A stretch of DNA of 64,000 bases, taken from contig NZ_QMEV01000020.1 of the NCBI RefSeq assembly GCF_003284935.1, forward strand, positions 1 through 64,000. Direction: 5' to 3'. The notes beneath the pieces are model-generated. The model was not told where the DNA came from. It ran no database searches and saw only the letters and a list, made by a program, of their open reading frames with translations. Both the position numbers and the translations under genes were made by a program. Position 1 is the stretch's first letter, and every line of letters starts with the position of its first letter. Below, piece after piece: positions 25,761 through 36,807 of the stretch. The stretch is from Mycobacterium colombiense. GTDB lineage: Bacteria > Actinomycetota > Actinomycetes > Mycobacteriales > Mycobacteriaceae.

Positions 25761-26198
25761 ATGAATTCCGTCATTGTCGAGGCGATGCCGACCACTCATC
25801 TGACGCTGAGCACCAAGCTGGTGTACGAACTCGGCGACCCCAACAGCACCCTGCGGGCGACCGCGGACCGCAGCGGCCCGTCGGTGGTCATCTACGCCGG
25901 GGGCGAGGTCGACGCCTGGAACGAGGACACCTGGCGCCACCTGGTGCGCGAGGCGGCCAGCGGCGTCACCGCGCCCGGCCCCTTCGTGGTCGACGTCACC
26001 GGGCTCGACTTCATGGGCTGCTGCGCCTTCGCGGTGCTCGCCGATGAGGCGAAAAGCTGCCAGGCGCGCGGCATCGACCTGCGCCTGGTCAGCTGCGAGC
26101 CGCTCGTCGCCCGCATCGTCGACGCGTGCGGGCTCGGCGCCGTGCTGCCCATCTACCCCACCGTCGACTCCGCGCTGTCCGCGGCCGACCGCTGCTAG
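25761..26198 (+). CDS. STAS-domain protein with Cys-Cys at the phosphosite (Rv2638-like)
   Basis: A 145-aa protein whose residues 40-140 form a STAS fold as in anti-sigma-factor antagonists (SVVIYAGGEVDAWNEDTWRH, PFVVDVTGLDFMGCCAFAVL). In classical members the loop reads D-S-S/T with a phosphorylated Ser. Here the equivalent is G86-C87-C88, so phosphorylation control is unlikely and a thiol-based switch is possible. M. tuberculosis RsfA is a known redox-sensitive antagonist with cysteines. The partner anti-sigma factor is not in the window. Confidence 0.82.
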   Translation: MNSVIVEAMPTTHLTLSTKLVYELGDPNSTLRATADRSGPSVVIYAGGEVDAWNEDTWRHLVREAASGVTAPGPFVVDVTGLDFMGCCAFAVLADEAKSCQARGIDLRLVSCEPLVARIVDACGLGAVLPIYPTVDSALSAADRC

Positions 26199-26220
26199 GG
26201 GCCGGGCCGTCAGCGGCTCA

Positions 26221-27306
26221 ATGGCCGACCATCCCACCGTTGGTGCCGAGGAGGAATTCCTCCTCATCGACCCGCGAACCGGCGAGCCCGCCCCGCGCAA
26301 CGCCGCCGTGGCCGCCGAGGCGAAGCGGCGCGGCGTCGAGCTGCAGCTCGAACTCAGCAGTTGCCAGGTGGAAACCACATCGACCGTGGCCGCGACCAGC
26401 GCCGAGCTCGGCGAGGAACTGACCCGGCTGCGGCGCACCGCTGCGCAGGCCGCCGAGGCCGCCGGGGTTGCGCTGCTCGCCTGCGGGCTGCCGCCTTCCA
26501 CGCCGCACGAGTTCCCGGTGACCGACACCCCGCGCTACCAGCGGATCGGCGAACAGTTCGGCATGATCGCCCACGAGCAGGGAATCTGCGGATGCCACGT
26601 GCACGTGCAGGTGCCCGATCGCGGCGCGGCCATCCACATCAGCAATTGGCTGCGGCCGTGGCTGCCGACTTTGCTTGCGCTGTCGGCAAATTCGCGGGTG
26701 TACCGCAGCGCCGACAGCGGGTACGCGAGCTGGCGCAGCGTGCTGTGGCGGCGCTGGCCCGCCGCGGGGGCACCGCCCTATTTCGCCTCGCCCGAGGAGT
26801 ACGACGACACCGTGCGCATGCTGGTCGACAACGGGGTCATCCTGGACAAGGACATGATCTATTGGGACGTGCGCCCGTCGGCGGATTTCCCCACGGTGGA
26901 GGTCCGGGTGGCCGATGTGCCGGCCACCGTCGCCGAGACCGTGCTGCTCGCCACCCTGATCACGGCGGCGGTGATGACGGCGCTCGACTCACCCGACGAC
27001 GCTCGGCGGCTGCCGCCGGGTGCGCTGCGCGCGGCGTACTGGAAGGCCGCGCACGACGGATTGTCCGGCCACACACTCGATTTGATCCACGGCCGCGGCG
27101 CGGTGCCGGCGGCCGAGCAGCTGGGGGCGCTGGTGCGACGGGTGCGCCCCGCGCTGGAGTCACTGGGCGAATACGACCGCGTGCGCGACGAACTCGCCCG
27201 CGTCGTCACCGACGGCAACGGCGCGATGCGTCAGCTGCGGGCGTGGCACAAGCGCGGTGAAGTGTCCGATGTCCTCGCCGAGGCCGCCGCGGCGACCCTG
27301 AGTTGA
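26221..27306 (+). CDS. Carboxylate-amine ligase, GCS2 (YbdK) family
   Basis: A 361-aa ATP-grasp-like enzyme of the glutamate-cysteine ligase type 2 family. It starts TVGAEEEFLLIDPRTGEPAP; the GxEEE metal/substrate motif is characteristic. ICGCHVHVQVPDR and YWDVRPSADFPTVEVRVADV are the other signature blocks. YbdK proteins join amino acids weakly, and the physiological product in mycobacteria (which use mycothiol) is uncertain. ATG 26221 lies 22 bp after the STAS stop, so they may be one unit. An in-frame GTG four codons upstream is possible. Confidence 0.87.
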   Translation: MADHPTVGAEEEFLLIDPRTGEPAPRNAAVAAEAKRRGVELQLELSSCQVETTSTVAATSAELGEELTRLRRTAAQAAEAAGVALLACGLPPSTPHEFPVTDTPRYQRIGEQFGMIAHEQGICGCHVHVQVPDRGAAIHISNWLRPWLPTLLALSANSRVYRSADSGYASWRSVLWRRWPAAGAPPYFASPEEYDDTVRMLVDNGVILDKDMIYWDVRPSADFPTVEVRVADVPATVAETVLLATLITAAVMTALDSPDDARRLPPGALRAAYWKAAHDGLSGHTLDLIHGRGAVPAAEQLGALVRRVRPALESLGEYDRVRDELARVVTDGNGAMRQLRAWHKRGEVSDVLAEAAAATLS

Positions 27307-27349
27307 GACGGCCGGGACGGTCAAACGCGCTGTCGCGCCTGGCTTCTCG

Positions 27350-28135
27350 TCAGGTGACCGCGAGCAGGCGGTAGAGTCCGATCAGTCCCACGGCCACGAT
27401 GACCGCCCGCAGCGCGTTGCCCGACAGCCGCCGCCCGTACCGCGCGCCGAGCAGCCCCCCGACCAGTGAGCCCGCCGCGATCAGCCCGGCGGCCGGCCAG
27501 CTGATCCGATCGAACGCGACCGCCGTATAGGCAAGGGCGGCAACCACATTCACCATCAATGCCAGCAGGTTCTTGGCCGCGTTGGTGCGCTGCACCGACT
27601 CCGGCAACAGGGCGCCCATCAGGCCGACCAGCAGGATCCCTTGTGCGGCGGTGAAATAGCCGCCGTAGACGCCGACGGCGAACGTGCCGAACACCAGCGT
27701 CGCCATCCGCCGGGGGCTGACGTGTTCGGGCGATCGACCCGCCTGCTCGGCCCGCCGGGCCGTCCACGCCTGGATCCGCGGCCCGATGACCACCAGCACC
27801 AGCGCCAGCACCAGCAGCACCGGCACGATGTCGGCGAACACCTTCTCGGGCAGATGCAGCAGCAGGTACGCACCCAGCGCCGCACCGGTCAGCGAGGCCG
27901 GGAGCTGCCACCGCAGCCGGTCCCACTGACCTCGCAGCTCGGCGCGATAGCCCCAGGTGCCCGAGACGCTGCCGGCGACCAGACCCGTCGCGTTGGACAT
28001 GGTGGCCGTCACCGGCGGGTAGCCGAGCGCGACCAGCGTCGGGAAGGTGATCAGGGTGCCGGACCCGACCAAGGCGTTGATCGCACCGGCACCCAGCCCG
28101 GCCAGGCATATGAGGAACATCTGAAATAGCGACAC
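27350..28135 (-). CDS. TSUP (TauE/SafE) sulfite-exporter-like permease
   Basis: A 261-aa protein with about seven to eight hydrophobic helices and the TSUP repeats: AGLGAGAINALVGSGTLITF at the N-terminus and AAKNLLALMVNVVAALAY in the second half. Family members move sulfite, sulfonates or other small anions. The substrate is unknown. It starts at GTG 28135; ATG 28120 is an alternative. Confidence 0.86.
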   Translation of the reverse strand: MSLFQMFLICLAGLGAGAINALVGSGTLITFPTLVALGYPPVTATMSNATGLVAGSVSGTWGYRAELRGQWDRLRWQLPASLTGAALGAYLLLHLPEKVFADIVPVLLVLALVLVVIGPRIQAWTARRAEQAGRSPEHVSPRRMATLVFGTFAVGVYGGYFTAAQGILLVGLMGALLPESVQRTNAAKNLLALMVNVVAALAYTAVAFDRISWPAAGLIAAGSLVGGLLGARYGRRLSGNALRAVIVAVGLIGLYRLLAVT

Positions 28136-28200
28136 CGAAGAAAAACCCTAGCGTGCCGACGATTTCGGTGCGAGGTGACCGTGGGGCCGGGCGATGCCGG

Positions 28201-29142
28201 TCAGGCGGGCGGGGCTTCGGCGCCGCGTTCGACGCCGGTACGCAGCTTGACCGAGGCCGAATACGCCAGGGACCGAAAGTGCAGCACCGGATCGTCGGAG
28301 GGTTCGATGCCGTCGGTCACCCGCATCGGGTCGAACACCACGATGTCACCGCCGTGCTCGCGCTCGGTGTCCAGGCCGGTGATCGACAGGGTGCCGACGG
28401 TGACGATCTGGGTGCTCTGCCAGGCCGCCGACGGGTCGACGGTCGAGTCGGTGGGCCCGGCGATCTGCACCCGGAAATCGAACCGCACCGGCCCGTCGTC
28501 CAGCCGCGCCTGCAGCTCGTCGGTGAGGAAGTCCGGATCCTTGCCGTGGGCGTCCGCCCCCGACAGGTACTCCTCGGACACGGTCGGAACCAGGTGGTAG
28601 CGAACGAATCTCGCGCTGCCGTCCGCGGCGATCCAGCGGAAGGCGTGCAGGCCGTGGTATTCGGTGGTGGCGTAGCTGGCCGGCACCCGGTTGGCCTCAC
28701 GCAACAGGGGCAAGGCGCCCAGCAGCCGCGGATGGGTGAGCAGGTGTGTGGCCATGCGCAGCGGCGTGGTGAGGCCGGGCCGCATCGCCTTGAGCAGATC
28801 GATGAATCCGTCGGGCGTGCTGGAGACGAACAGCCGGGCGGTCTGCGTCGAGACGTCGGTGGTGGAGCCGTCGGGCAGGGTGAACTTGACCGCCATCCCG
28901 CGCACCCCGGGCGCGCCGTCGCGCTGCTGGGGGTTGCCCGACCCGTTGGAGAAGCGGATCAGCGCCGGGACCGTCGAACCGTCGAGATGCCGTGCGCGCG
29001 AGAGCATGAGCGCGTCAGGGGTCGCGGTGAACGTGCCGCGGTACAGGGTGCCCTTGGCGTGCAGCGCGCGACAACCGGGCTGGGCTCCGCCGGCGCCCCG
29101 GATGGCCTCGATCGCCTGGTCAGGAGTAAGTGCACCGCTCAT
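28201..29142 (-). CDS. Small catalase-family heme protein
   Basis: A 313-aa protein of the short catalase / SrpA-like family. Visible elements are HAKGTLYRGTFTATPDA near residue 28 (distal His), the NGSGNPQQRDGAPGVRGMAV block, and the proximal region RSLAYSASVKLRTG. At about 300 residues it lacks the long C-terminus of true catalases. Such proteins are often peroxidases in organic-peroxide defence. It is 18 bp downstream of the SDR gene and probably co-transcribed. Confidence 0.86.
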   Translation of the reverse strand: MSGALTPDQAIEAIRGAGGAQPGCRALHAKGTLYRGTFTATPDALMLSRARHLDGSTVPALIRFSNGSGNPQQRDGAPGVRGMAVKFTLPDGSTTDVSTQTARLFVSSTPDGFIDLLKAMRPGLTTPLRMATHLLTHPRLLGALPLLREANRVPASYATTEYHGLHAFRWIAADGSARFVRYHLVPTVSEEYLSGADAHGKDPDFLTDELQARLDDGPVRFDFRVQIAGPTDSTVDPSAAWQSTQIVTVGTLSITGLDTEREHGGDIVVFDPMRVTDGIEPSDDPVLHFRSLAYSASVKLRTGVERGAEAPPA

Positions 29143-29160
29143 GGACGAATCTTAGTTGGA

Positions 29161-29952
29161 TCAGTCGGGAAAGCCGAAGAGTTCGACGACACCGTGATCG
29201 CGACCGGCGGTGTAGCCGCCGTCGACGGCAAGCGCCTGGCCGCTGACGAACGAGGCGTCGGGCGACAGCAGGAAGGCGGCCATGGCGGCGATCTCGTCGG
29301 GCTGTCCCAGGCGCTGCAGGGCGTGCTCCTTGGTGATGGAGGCCAGCGGCCCCTCCATCCCCGGGATGCTGAACACGCTGTGCGCCATGGGTGTTTCGAT
29401 GAAGCCGGGGCAGATGACGTTGGCCCGGATGCCGCTCGGCCCGTAGTCGAGTGCGATGTTCTTGGTGAGCAGCACGACGCCGCCCTTGGCCGCGTTGTAC
29501 GAGCTGCCCCCGGCGGTGCCCTCCAGGCCTTCGACGCTGGCGACCGTCACGATGGAGCCGCGTTCGCCGTCGGCGCGGGGTTGGTCGATCATCTTGGCCA
29601 GGGCCGCCTTGGCCACCAGGAAGGTGCCGGTGAGGTTGATCCCGATCACCCGGTCCCATTCGGCGCGGTCGAGCAGGTGCACCGGGCCTCCCCCGGCGAC
29701 GCCGGCGGCGTGGAAGAGGCCGTCCAGGCGGCCCGGCACGGCGGCCAGCACCGCGGCGATCGCGGCTTCGTCGGTCACGTCGGCGGGCACGAAGGTGAAG
29801 CTCGCGCCCAGGTCGTCGGGCGGGGCGGCCAGGTCGGCGCCGATCACCGTGCCGCCCTCGGCCAACAACCGCCGCGCGGTGGCCAACCCGATGCCGGACG
29901 CGGCGCCGGTGACGACGAAGGTGCGGGAACGGGCGCGCTCGGGGTTCACCAT
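29161..29952 (-). CDS. SDR-family oxidoreductase
   Basis: A 263-aa classical short-chain dehydrogenase. The cofactor loop is [15 protein letters not shown], the catalytic Ser/Tyr/Lys are in [15 protein letters not shown] and SSYNAAKGG, and [13 protein letters not shown] is the usual PG motif. The substrate is unknown. ATG 29952 is chosen over a longer frame. Confidence 0.86.
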   Translation of the reverse strand: MVNPERARSRTFVVTGAASGIGLATARRLLAEGGTVIGADLAAPPDDLGASFTFVPADVTDEAAIAAVLAAVPGRLDGLFHAAGVAGGGPVHLLDRAEWDRVIGINLTGTFLVAKAALAKMIDQPRADGERGSIVTVASVEGLEGTAGGSSYNAAKGGVVLLTKNIALDYGPSGIRANVICPGFIETPMAHSVFSIPGMEGPLASITKEHALQRLGQPDEIAAMAAFLLSPDASFVSGQALAVDGGYTAGRDHGVVELFGFPD

Positions 29953-30153
29953 GTCGCATCCTTCACGGGTCGGGCGGGTCGGCCCAGTCATGGTGACACA
30001 CGTTCGCGCCGTTGGCTTTAGCAACGCATGCACCGGTTCGATAGGCCGGCTGTATCGAGCCATAGCAAACCCGTCTTGGACATGGCCGTCACGACCGGGG
30101 CACGATAAGCCCACGGGCGAATTCCGCAGCGCCCGACGGCGTTAGGAGCAACG

Positions 30154-30747
30154 ATGTCAACACCGCAGCCGCAGGCCCTGTTTCGTCGGACCGGATGGCG
30201 AGTCGGGGCGATCGGCGCAGCCGCCGTCGTCGTGCTGGCCGCCACCGCCAACCGGGCCGAGCCGACCGCCGCGGTGGCACTGATGTCCGACGACGCCGTC
30301 GCCATCGCGCAGGGCGTCTCGGTCACCCCCGCGCCGGGCTGGACCGTCGGACACCGCGGCCCGAACTGGGTGGCGCTGAACAACGCCGACACCAGCGCGC
30401 AGCTGCGGATCACGGTCAAACCCGCGGCCGGCGCAGACGCCGCCGGGCTGCTGCAGGCCGACGTCGACCAATTCACCGGCGGCGCCTCGGCCATCCTGAC
30501 CGACGTGAACCGCCTGACCGCGCCGGAGACCCGGGCGCTGCCCGGCCCCACCTTCCAGCAGGAGGCCTCCATCGACTACACCGCGACCGTCGTGCACCCG
30601 CAGGGCACCATTCCGGTGATCGGCACCTTCACCGAGCTGCTGAACCCCTCGACCGGCCGATCGGCGTTCGTCGACTTCCGGCAGGACAGCAGCGCGACCA
30701 GCCAGGCCGCCGGCGAGGGCGGAATGATGATCGCCTCCCTGCAATGA
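30154..30747 (+). CDS. Membrane-anchored exported protein
   Basis: A 197-aa protein with one hydrophobic segment at residues 15-32 (WRVGAIGAAAVVVLAATANR) acting as signal anchor or signal peptide; there is no lipobox Cys. The exported part is beta-rich with VTPAPGWTVGHRGPNWVALN and a FTELLNPSTGRSAFVDFRQD end, similar to mycobacterial LpqN/Mtc28-like secreted proteins in style. Function unknown. Confidence 0.65.
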   Translation: MSTPQPQALFRRTGWRVGAIGAAAVVVLAATANRAEPTAAVALMSDDAVAIAQGVSVTPAPGWTVGHRGPNWVALNNADTSAQLRITVKPAAGADAAGLLQADVDQFTGGASAILTDVNRLTAPETRALPGPTFQQEASIDYTATVVHPQGTIPVIGTFTELLNPSTGRSAFVDFRQDSSATSQAAGEGGMMIASLQ

Positions 30748-30838
30748 GGCGCTAGCGACCCGCGCGGGCGAGGGTCGGCGTCGCGCGCGCAACCGACCGC
30801 GTAGTACAAACTGGTACGAATCGAACGCGGAGGGGTTC

Positions 30839-32394
<1,556 letters not shown>

Positions 32395-32398
<4 letters not shown>

Positions 32399-33191
32399 GC
32401 ACTGCGGTAGACGCGGCGCGCCGCGACTGCGCGATCAGCGTGCTGGGCGGCCCACCACCGTCGTCGACATCGCGGGTCGCAGGATCGTCATGGACCCGAC
32501 GTTCGATCCCCCGGGCGTGCACGCCTACCTGACCAAGCTCACCGGTCCCGCGGTCGGCGCCGAGGCCCTGGGGCCGGTGGATGCGGTGCTGGTGAGCCAC
32601 GACCAGCACCCCGACAACTTCGACGACGAGGGCCGCCGCATGGCGCTGGCCGCACCGCTGCTGCTCACCCACCCCGGCGCGGCGGGCCGATTGGGTCCGC
32701 CGGCGGTCGGGCTGGCGCCCTGGCAGTCTTACGAACTGCAGGGCGGATCGGGATCGCTTACCGTGCAAGCGGTTCCGGCGGTGCACGGTCCGGCCGATGG
32801 GCAGCGCGACGACCGCGGTCACGTCAACTGCGAGGTGACGGGTTTCGTGCTGTCCGGCCCGGGGCTGCCGACGGTGTACCTCAGCGGCGACAACGCCTCG
32901 ATGGCCGCGGTCAAAGACGTCGCCGACCGTGTCGGCCAAGTGGACATCGCCGTGCTGTTCGCCGGGGCGGCGAGTGTGCCCACCAAGGAGCGTGGCCGGC
33001 CGCTGACGCTGACCGCGGCGCGCGCGGCCGCGGCGGCCGAGTTGCTCGGCGCCAGGGCGGTGATCCCGGCCCACGTGGACGGCTGGGCCCATTTCAGCGA
33101 GGGCGTCGACGAATTCGTCGCGGCGTTCGACCAGGCCGGCATCAGCGACGTGCTGAGGGTCGCCCCGCACGGCGAGTGGGTCGACCTATAG
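32395..33191 (+). pseudogene. Metallo-beta-lactamase-fold hydrolase, single-base frameshift
   Basis: ATG 32395 overlaps the fadD stop and opens MSTAVDAARRDCAISVLGG. After GGP the family continues TTVVDIAGRRIVMDPTFDPP, but that is in a different frame: one base is missing near 32450. Downstream the frame runs intact to 33191 with VLVSHDQHPDNFDDEG, the UlaG-like metal motif, and AVIPAHVDGW. Either the gene is broken or the base is a sequencing error. The intact remainder argues for a recent event. It converges with the enoyl-CoA hydratase gene with a 6-bp overlap. Confidence 0.75.
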
Positions 33192-34016
33192 GCGTCCCTC
33201 GACGCGCAGGTCCGGATGCACCCAGTCGGGCGAGCGGCGCTCCTTGAACGAGCGGAAGCCTTCGATGGCCTCGGCGTCGGACAGGCTGGCGGTCATACCG
33301 ATGCGGTCATAGAGGCCCAGGTAGCTGTCGATGCTGGACTTGATGACGCCGCGGGCGCGCGGCGCGGTTCGACAGCATTGCGCCAGAAGGTCTTTCGCCG
33401 CGTCCAGCAGGCCCTCGTGCGGCACCACCCTGGTGACCAGGCCCCAGTCGAGGGCTTCCACCGCGGTGAGCACCCGCCCGGTGAACATCAGGTCGCGGGT
33501 GCGCACCGGGCCGATGACGCGGGTGAGCATCTGGCTGTAGTAGGTGTCGGCGTAGCCGCGGAACAGCTCGGGCACCCGGAAGGTCGCCCGGTCGCTGACC
33601 ACCGACAGGTCGCTGCACAGCGCGATCTGGAAGCCGCCGCCCTGGCACAGCCCGTTGACCGCGGAGACGATGGGCTTGGCCGAGGTGCGCACGGCGTCGA
33701 ACGGCGTCACGTCCATGCCCAGGGCCGAACCGAAGGTGATCCAGTTGTCCTCGCCTCCCCCGCCGCCCATGTCGCCGCCGGGGGCGAAGACGTCGCCGGT
33801 TCCGGTGAGCACCAGCCCGGCCAGATCCGGGTCCTCGTTGAGACGTCCGACGGCATAACGGATTCCGAAGTACATCGCCGGGCTCAGGGCGTTGCGCGCG
33901 TCGGGCCGGTCGATGGTGCACACGGCGATCGGTCCCTGGCGCTCGAAGCGCAGGTACGGCGTGCCCAGCCAGTCGCCGTCGGGTGGGCGGGGGGTGCTCT
34001 GCGGTGTCTGCGCCAC
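33186..34016 (-). CDS. Enoyl-CoA hydratase/isomerase family protein
   Basis: A 276-aa crotonase-fold protein. The oxyanion-hole strands are RPDARNALSPAMYFGIRYAV and GTGDVFAPGGDMGG, followed by the signature PIVSAVNGLCQGGGFQIALC. The catalytic Glu positions are replaced (ALCSD, FRVPELF), so hydratase activity is not certain. Probably beta-oxidation or aromatic CoA-ester metabolism. It faces the FadD/MBL pair. Confidence 0.88.
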   Translation of the reverse strand: MAQTPQSTPRPPDGDWLGTPYLRFERQGPIAVCTIDRPDARNALSPAMYFGIRYAVGRLNEDPDLAGLVLTGTGDVFAPGGDMGGGGGEDNWITFGSALGMDVTPFDAVRTSAKPIVSAVNGLCQGGGFQIALCSDLSVVSDRATFRVPELFRGYADTYYSQMLTRVIGPVRTRDLMFTGRVLTAVEALDWGLVTRVVPHEGLLDAAKDLLAQCCRTAPRARGVIKSSIDSYLGLYDRIGMTASLSDAEAIEGFRSFKERRSPDWVHPDLRVEGRL

Positions 34017-34078
34017 GGGACTCCTCTCGGGTCGGCGTCGCTACTGTAGCTCTTACAGTATTTTGGCGACCCGGGCGC

Positions 34079-34372
34079 CTATACGTAGGGCAGCGTCACG
34101 GTCTCCGCCGTCGCGGATGCGTCGGCGATCACCGAGGCGAGTTTGGTCTGCAGGGTCGACGTGGCGTCGCCCACCGGCTTGTCGCAGAACCTGCAGAGCG
34201 CCTTGAAGTTTGGTTGTTCGTCTTCGTCCGGCCAGAACCGGCGGGGGCCGACCTGAGCCCCCGGGTCGAACTGCACGGATTGATGTGGGGCGTCTTTGAG
34301 GATTCTGCCGACCGGATGGCGTTGTGGGCATTCGAGTTTCAGCATGCCGACGCCCTCGAGGTTTCCGACCAT
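34079..34372 (-). CDS. Hypothetical 97-aa protein with cysteine pair
   Basis: A small protein with LKLECPQRHPVGRI near the start and ALCRFCDKPVGDA near residue 60, which could form a zinc ribbon. The rest is QFDPGAQVGPRRFWPDEDEQ, not recognised. It follows the SRPBCC gene by 13 bp on the same strand, so they are likely one operon. Confidence 0.6.
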   Translation of the reverse strand: MVGNLEGVGMLKLECPQRHPVGRILKDAPHQSVQFDPGAQVGPRRFWPDEDEQPNFKALCRFCDKPVGDATSTLQTKLASVIADASATAETVTLPYV

Positions 34373-34385
34373 GATTCACCGTCCT

Positions 34386-34832
34386 TCAGTGCAGGATTCG
34401 CGCGAGCTTGCGCCAGCGTCGGTGGCGGTGGCGAAACATCACCCGGACGAAGGCGCGGGTCAGCAGCCCGTGCAGGCCGTCGTCGGTTTCGATCTCGTCG
34501 GTGTAGCGACAGCTGTGCTCGTCGATGGGTTCGAATGTCAGGCGGTGATTCCAGGTGCGGACGGGGCCGCCGTGCTCGTTGGTGTAGATCTCGGTGGGCT
34601 CGAGTCGCTTGATGGTGAGGTGATGCGTCCAGGCCGGGATCACGCCGAACCACCAGAACCGCGCCGATCCCTGGGTGCCCACCTCGATGCGCTCCGGGAC
34701 ATCGAGCCGGTAGACCCGCAGCACCGGGCTCAGCACATGCCGCATCAGCTCGGGCTTGCGCGCCAGGGCCGACGCCGTCTCGACCGGGATCGGCAGCTCG
34801 GTAGTTAGGGTTACCTTACTCACGCAGTTCAT
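34386..34832 (-). CDS. SRPBCC-fold protein
   Basis: A 148-aa helix-grip protein. It has the N-terminal strand KVTLTTELPIPVETASALAR, then WFGVIPAWTHHLTIKRLEPT and TFEPIDEHSCRYTDEIETD, as in polyketide cyclase/SRPBCC proteins that bind hydrophobic ligands. ATG 34832 (MNCVSK) is used; GTG 34823 is possible. Role unknown. Confidence 0.72.
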   Translation of the reverse strand: MNCVSKVTLTTELPIPVETASALARKPELMRHVLSPVLRVYRLDVPERIEVGTQGSARFWWFGVIPAWTHHLTIKRLEPTEIYTNEHGGPVRTWNHRLTFEPIDEHSCRYTDEIETDDGLHGLLTRAFVRVMFRHRHRRWRKLARILH

Positions 34833-34871
34833 GGTGGCGCAGCGGGCGCGATCAGGCAATAGCGCGCATGC

Positions 34872-35108
34872 CTATCCGGGCGGTTCCGGCGCCGTGGGGC
34901 TCGGCGCCTGGGTCGGCGGGGACGGGGCGGGTGACGGAGCGGCCGACGGTGGGCAGTCCGGCATGAAGATCCATACCGATGACCACTTGGCGGTGATCTT
35001 GTTGCACGCGACTGGGGTGACGGGCGAGGCGTCGCCGACGGCAATCAGCGCCGCGATGAGCCCGGTGACCAGCGCCGGAAGAAGGATGCGGGAGACGAGA
35101 GTCAACAT
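34872..35108 (-). CDS. Small secreted proline-rich protein
   Basis: A 78-aa protein with an N-terminal hydrophobic segment (MLTLVSRILLPALVTGLIAA), a short domain with two cysteines (TPVACNKITAKWSSVWIFMP, DCPPS) and a Pro/Ser/Ala tail. A GGAGGGAACC ribosome-binding site precedes ATG 35108. It is the last chromosomal gene before the integrated element. Confidence 0.6.
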   Translation of the reverse strand: MLTLVSRILLPALVTGLIAALIAVGDASPVTPVACNKITAKWSSVWIFMPDCPPSAAPSPAPSPPTQAPSPTAPEPPG

Positions 35109-35260
35109 GGTTCCCTCCGCGCCTGGCGTTCGAATTTCCGCCGCGACGTGCAATTGAGGGTACGGCAGGGACCATCGGGCCGCAGGGCGAGAAGCCGACG
35201 GCGCGGGATGTCTCAAAGGTGGGATGATCGCGGTCAAGTGGAGGTGACCTGCGTTGATTT

Positions 35261-35281
35261 GTGGTCCCGGCTGGGATCGAA
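35261..35281. repeat. attL core (displaced tRNA-Val 3' end)
   Basis: A 21-bp exact copy of 45455-45475, beginning GTGGTCCCGG. Only these bases of the tRNA are present here, so this is the original 3' end displaced on integration. It lies in the 333-bp gap (35109-35441) between the last host gene and the integrase. That gap otherwise holds the integrase promoter region, with a possible TTGCTC / CATAAT promoter around 35298-35327, and the arm sites. Confidence 0.93.
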
Positions 35282-35402
35282 TTAGCCGCTTCTGTAGTTG
35301 CTCCGCACAGCCTGTACCAGTCATAATATGCCTGTCACCAGCTGATATACTGAGCGTACGCCTTGGACCGTAGTGGACGCAAGAGCCCCGAAGCGGACCG
35401 AT

Positions 35403-35422
35403 GGATAACACACGGATAACAT
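35403..35422. promoter_or_regulatory. Left integrase arm-type sites
   Basis: GGATAACAC (35403-35411) and GGATAACAT (35414-35422) repeat with an 11-bp period just before the integrase start. The same motif pair with the same period occurs near the right end (45385-45404). This is what integrase N-terminal arm-binding sites look like. Confidence 0.65.
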
Positions 35423-35441
35423 CACTGAAGGGCATCATCTA

Positions 35442-36626
35442 GTGGCCGGGAAGAAGGGGCACCGCGGGTGGGGCTGGCTGCGCCAGAGCGGCCGGCGTCC
35501 ACCCAAGCGCTGGCATGCCAGCTACATCGGCCCCGACGCCGCCCGGCACAAGGCGCCTGGCACCTTCGGGGCCAAGATGGACGGCGAGGCGTGGCTGGCC
35601 GCGGAGCGGCGGCTGATCGACCTCAACGTCTGGACCCCACCGGCACAGCGCGAGGCCGAGAAGATGGCCCACGGCTTGACCCTCGCCGAGTACACGCCGA
35701 CATGGATCGAGCAACGGACGGTCAGCGGGCAGCCGCTCAAGCCGCGCACCAAGAGCCATTACACCAAGCTGTTTGAAGAACACATCAAGCCGGCGCAGCT
35801 CGGCAAGCTCCCGCTGAGCAACATCACGGTCCAGGCCGTGCGCCAGTGGCACGCGACCACGCTTGTCGACAAGCCCACCTATAGGTCTCACGCTTACGGG
35901 CTTGTCCATGCCGTTCTAGCGACCGCGGTCAGCGACGGATACCTCGCGTCGAACCCCGCACAGATCACCGGCGCCGGGAGCAGCGCAAGCAAGAAACAGG
36001 CCGTGATCCTCGACGTTCCGGAGGTCGCGCAGCTGGCCGACATGATTGACGAACGGTTCAAAGCCCTAGTCCTAATCAGCGCGTGGTGCGGCCTGCGTTG
36101 GGGCGAGGTAACCGAACTGCGACGTAAAGACTTCAGCGCCGATCGCTCCCTCATCACAGTTGAGCGCGGTGTCATCCACCGGGACGGTAAGTGCATCGTG
36201 GACACCCCGAAATCGAAGAAGGGACGTACGGTCGTCACTCCCCCGCACATTCGGCCGGCCATCAAACACCACCTGGCAACCTACGTCGCCAAAGGCCCTG
36301 ACGCACTTGCCTTCCCGCCCGACCGTAGTTGCCACTTATCCGACAAGACTTTTCGCCGCTACTTCAAGACGGCGCTCACCGCGATCGGGCGCGACGGAAA
36401 GAAGAAACCGCGCCCGGCGATCCATGACCTTCGGCACTTTGCGGGCACTCAGACGGCCCGCGTCGGGAATCTTGTCGAAACCATGGGCCGACTCGGGCAT
36501 TCCACGGTCAAGGCCTCTCTCATCTATCAGGGCATTGTGAGCGGCCGGGACGCCGAGATTGCCGAGGCGTTATCGACGCTAGCCGGTTCAACATCGAGCG
36601 GTACATCTGCCTCCACCACCACATAA
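35442..36626 (+). CDS. int: Tyrosine site-specific recombinase (phiRv2-type integrase)
   Basis: A 394-aa integrase. The N-terminal arm-binding domain (RWHASYIGPDAARHKAPGTF) and the core-binding SAM-like domain (LTLAEYTPTWIEQRTVSGQP) precede the catalytic domain. Catalytic residues are R in CGLRWGEVTELRR, HDLRH, RLGHST and Y in SLIYQG. It resembles the phiRv2 integrase (Rv2659c) in motif text and length. It starts at GTG 35442. It directs recombination between the element and the tRNA-Val(CAC) gene. Confidence 0.93.
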   Translation: MAGKKGHRGWGWLRQSGRRPPKRWHASYIGPDAARHKAPGTFGAKMDGEAWLAAERRLIDLNVWTPPAQREAEKMAHGLTLAEYTPTWIEQRTVSGQPLKPRTKSHYTKLFEEHIKPAQLGKLPLSNITVQAVRQWHATTLVDKPTYRSHAYGLVHAVLATAVSDGYLASNPAQITGAGSSASKKQAVILDVPEVAQLADMIDERFKALVLISAWCGLRWGEVTELRRKDFSADRSLITVERGVIHRDGKCIVDTPKSKKGRTVVTPPHIRPAIKHHLATYVAKGPDALAFPPDRSCHLSDKTFRRYFKTALTAIGRDGKKKPRPAIHDLRHFAGTQTARVGNLVETMGRLGHSTVKASLIYQGIVSGRDAEIAEALSTLAGSTSSGTSASTTT

Positions 36627-36807
36627 CGATCACGCTGGCCAACCTTGCGCACTGTGTTTTGCGCCACTGGGCCGCCACAAGCTGCCCGCTTAGCCGCAGG
36701 TCGCAGCCGTCGCGTATGTGCCGAGGCCTACGAACGGCCCACGCCGCCAACAGAATTGGCACCGACAGAACCGCGGGGATCGTTGGAGGGGGTGCGATAG
36801 TCGATAC

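Noticed and set aside
28153..30021. 622-aa plus-strand open frame
   Set aside because: It is antisense to the catalase and SDR genes, both with clear motifs; its Arg/Gly/Pro-rich text is a GC-driven shadow.
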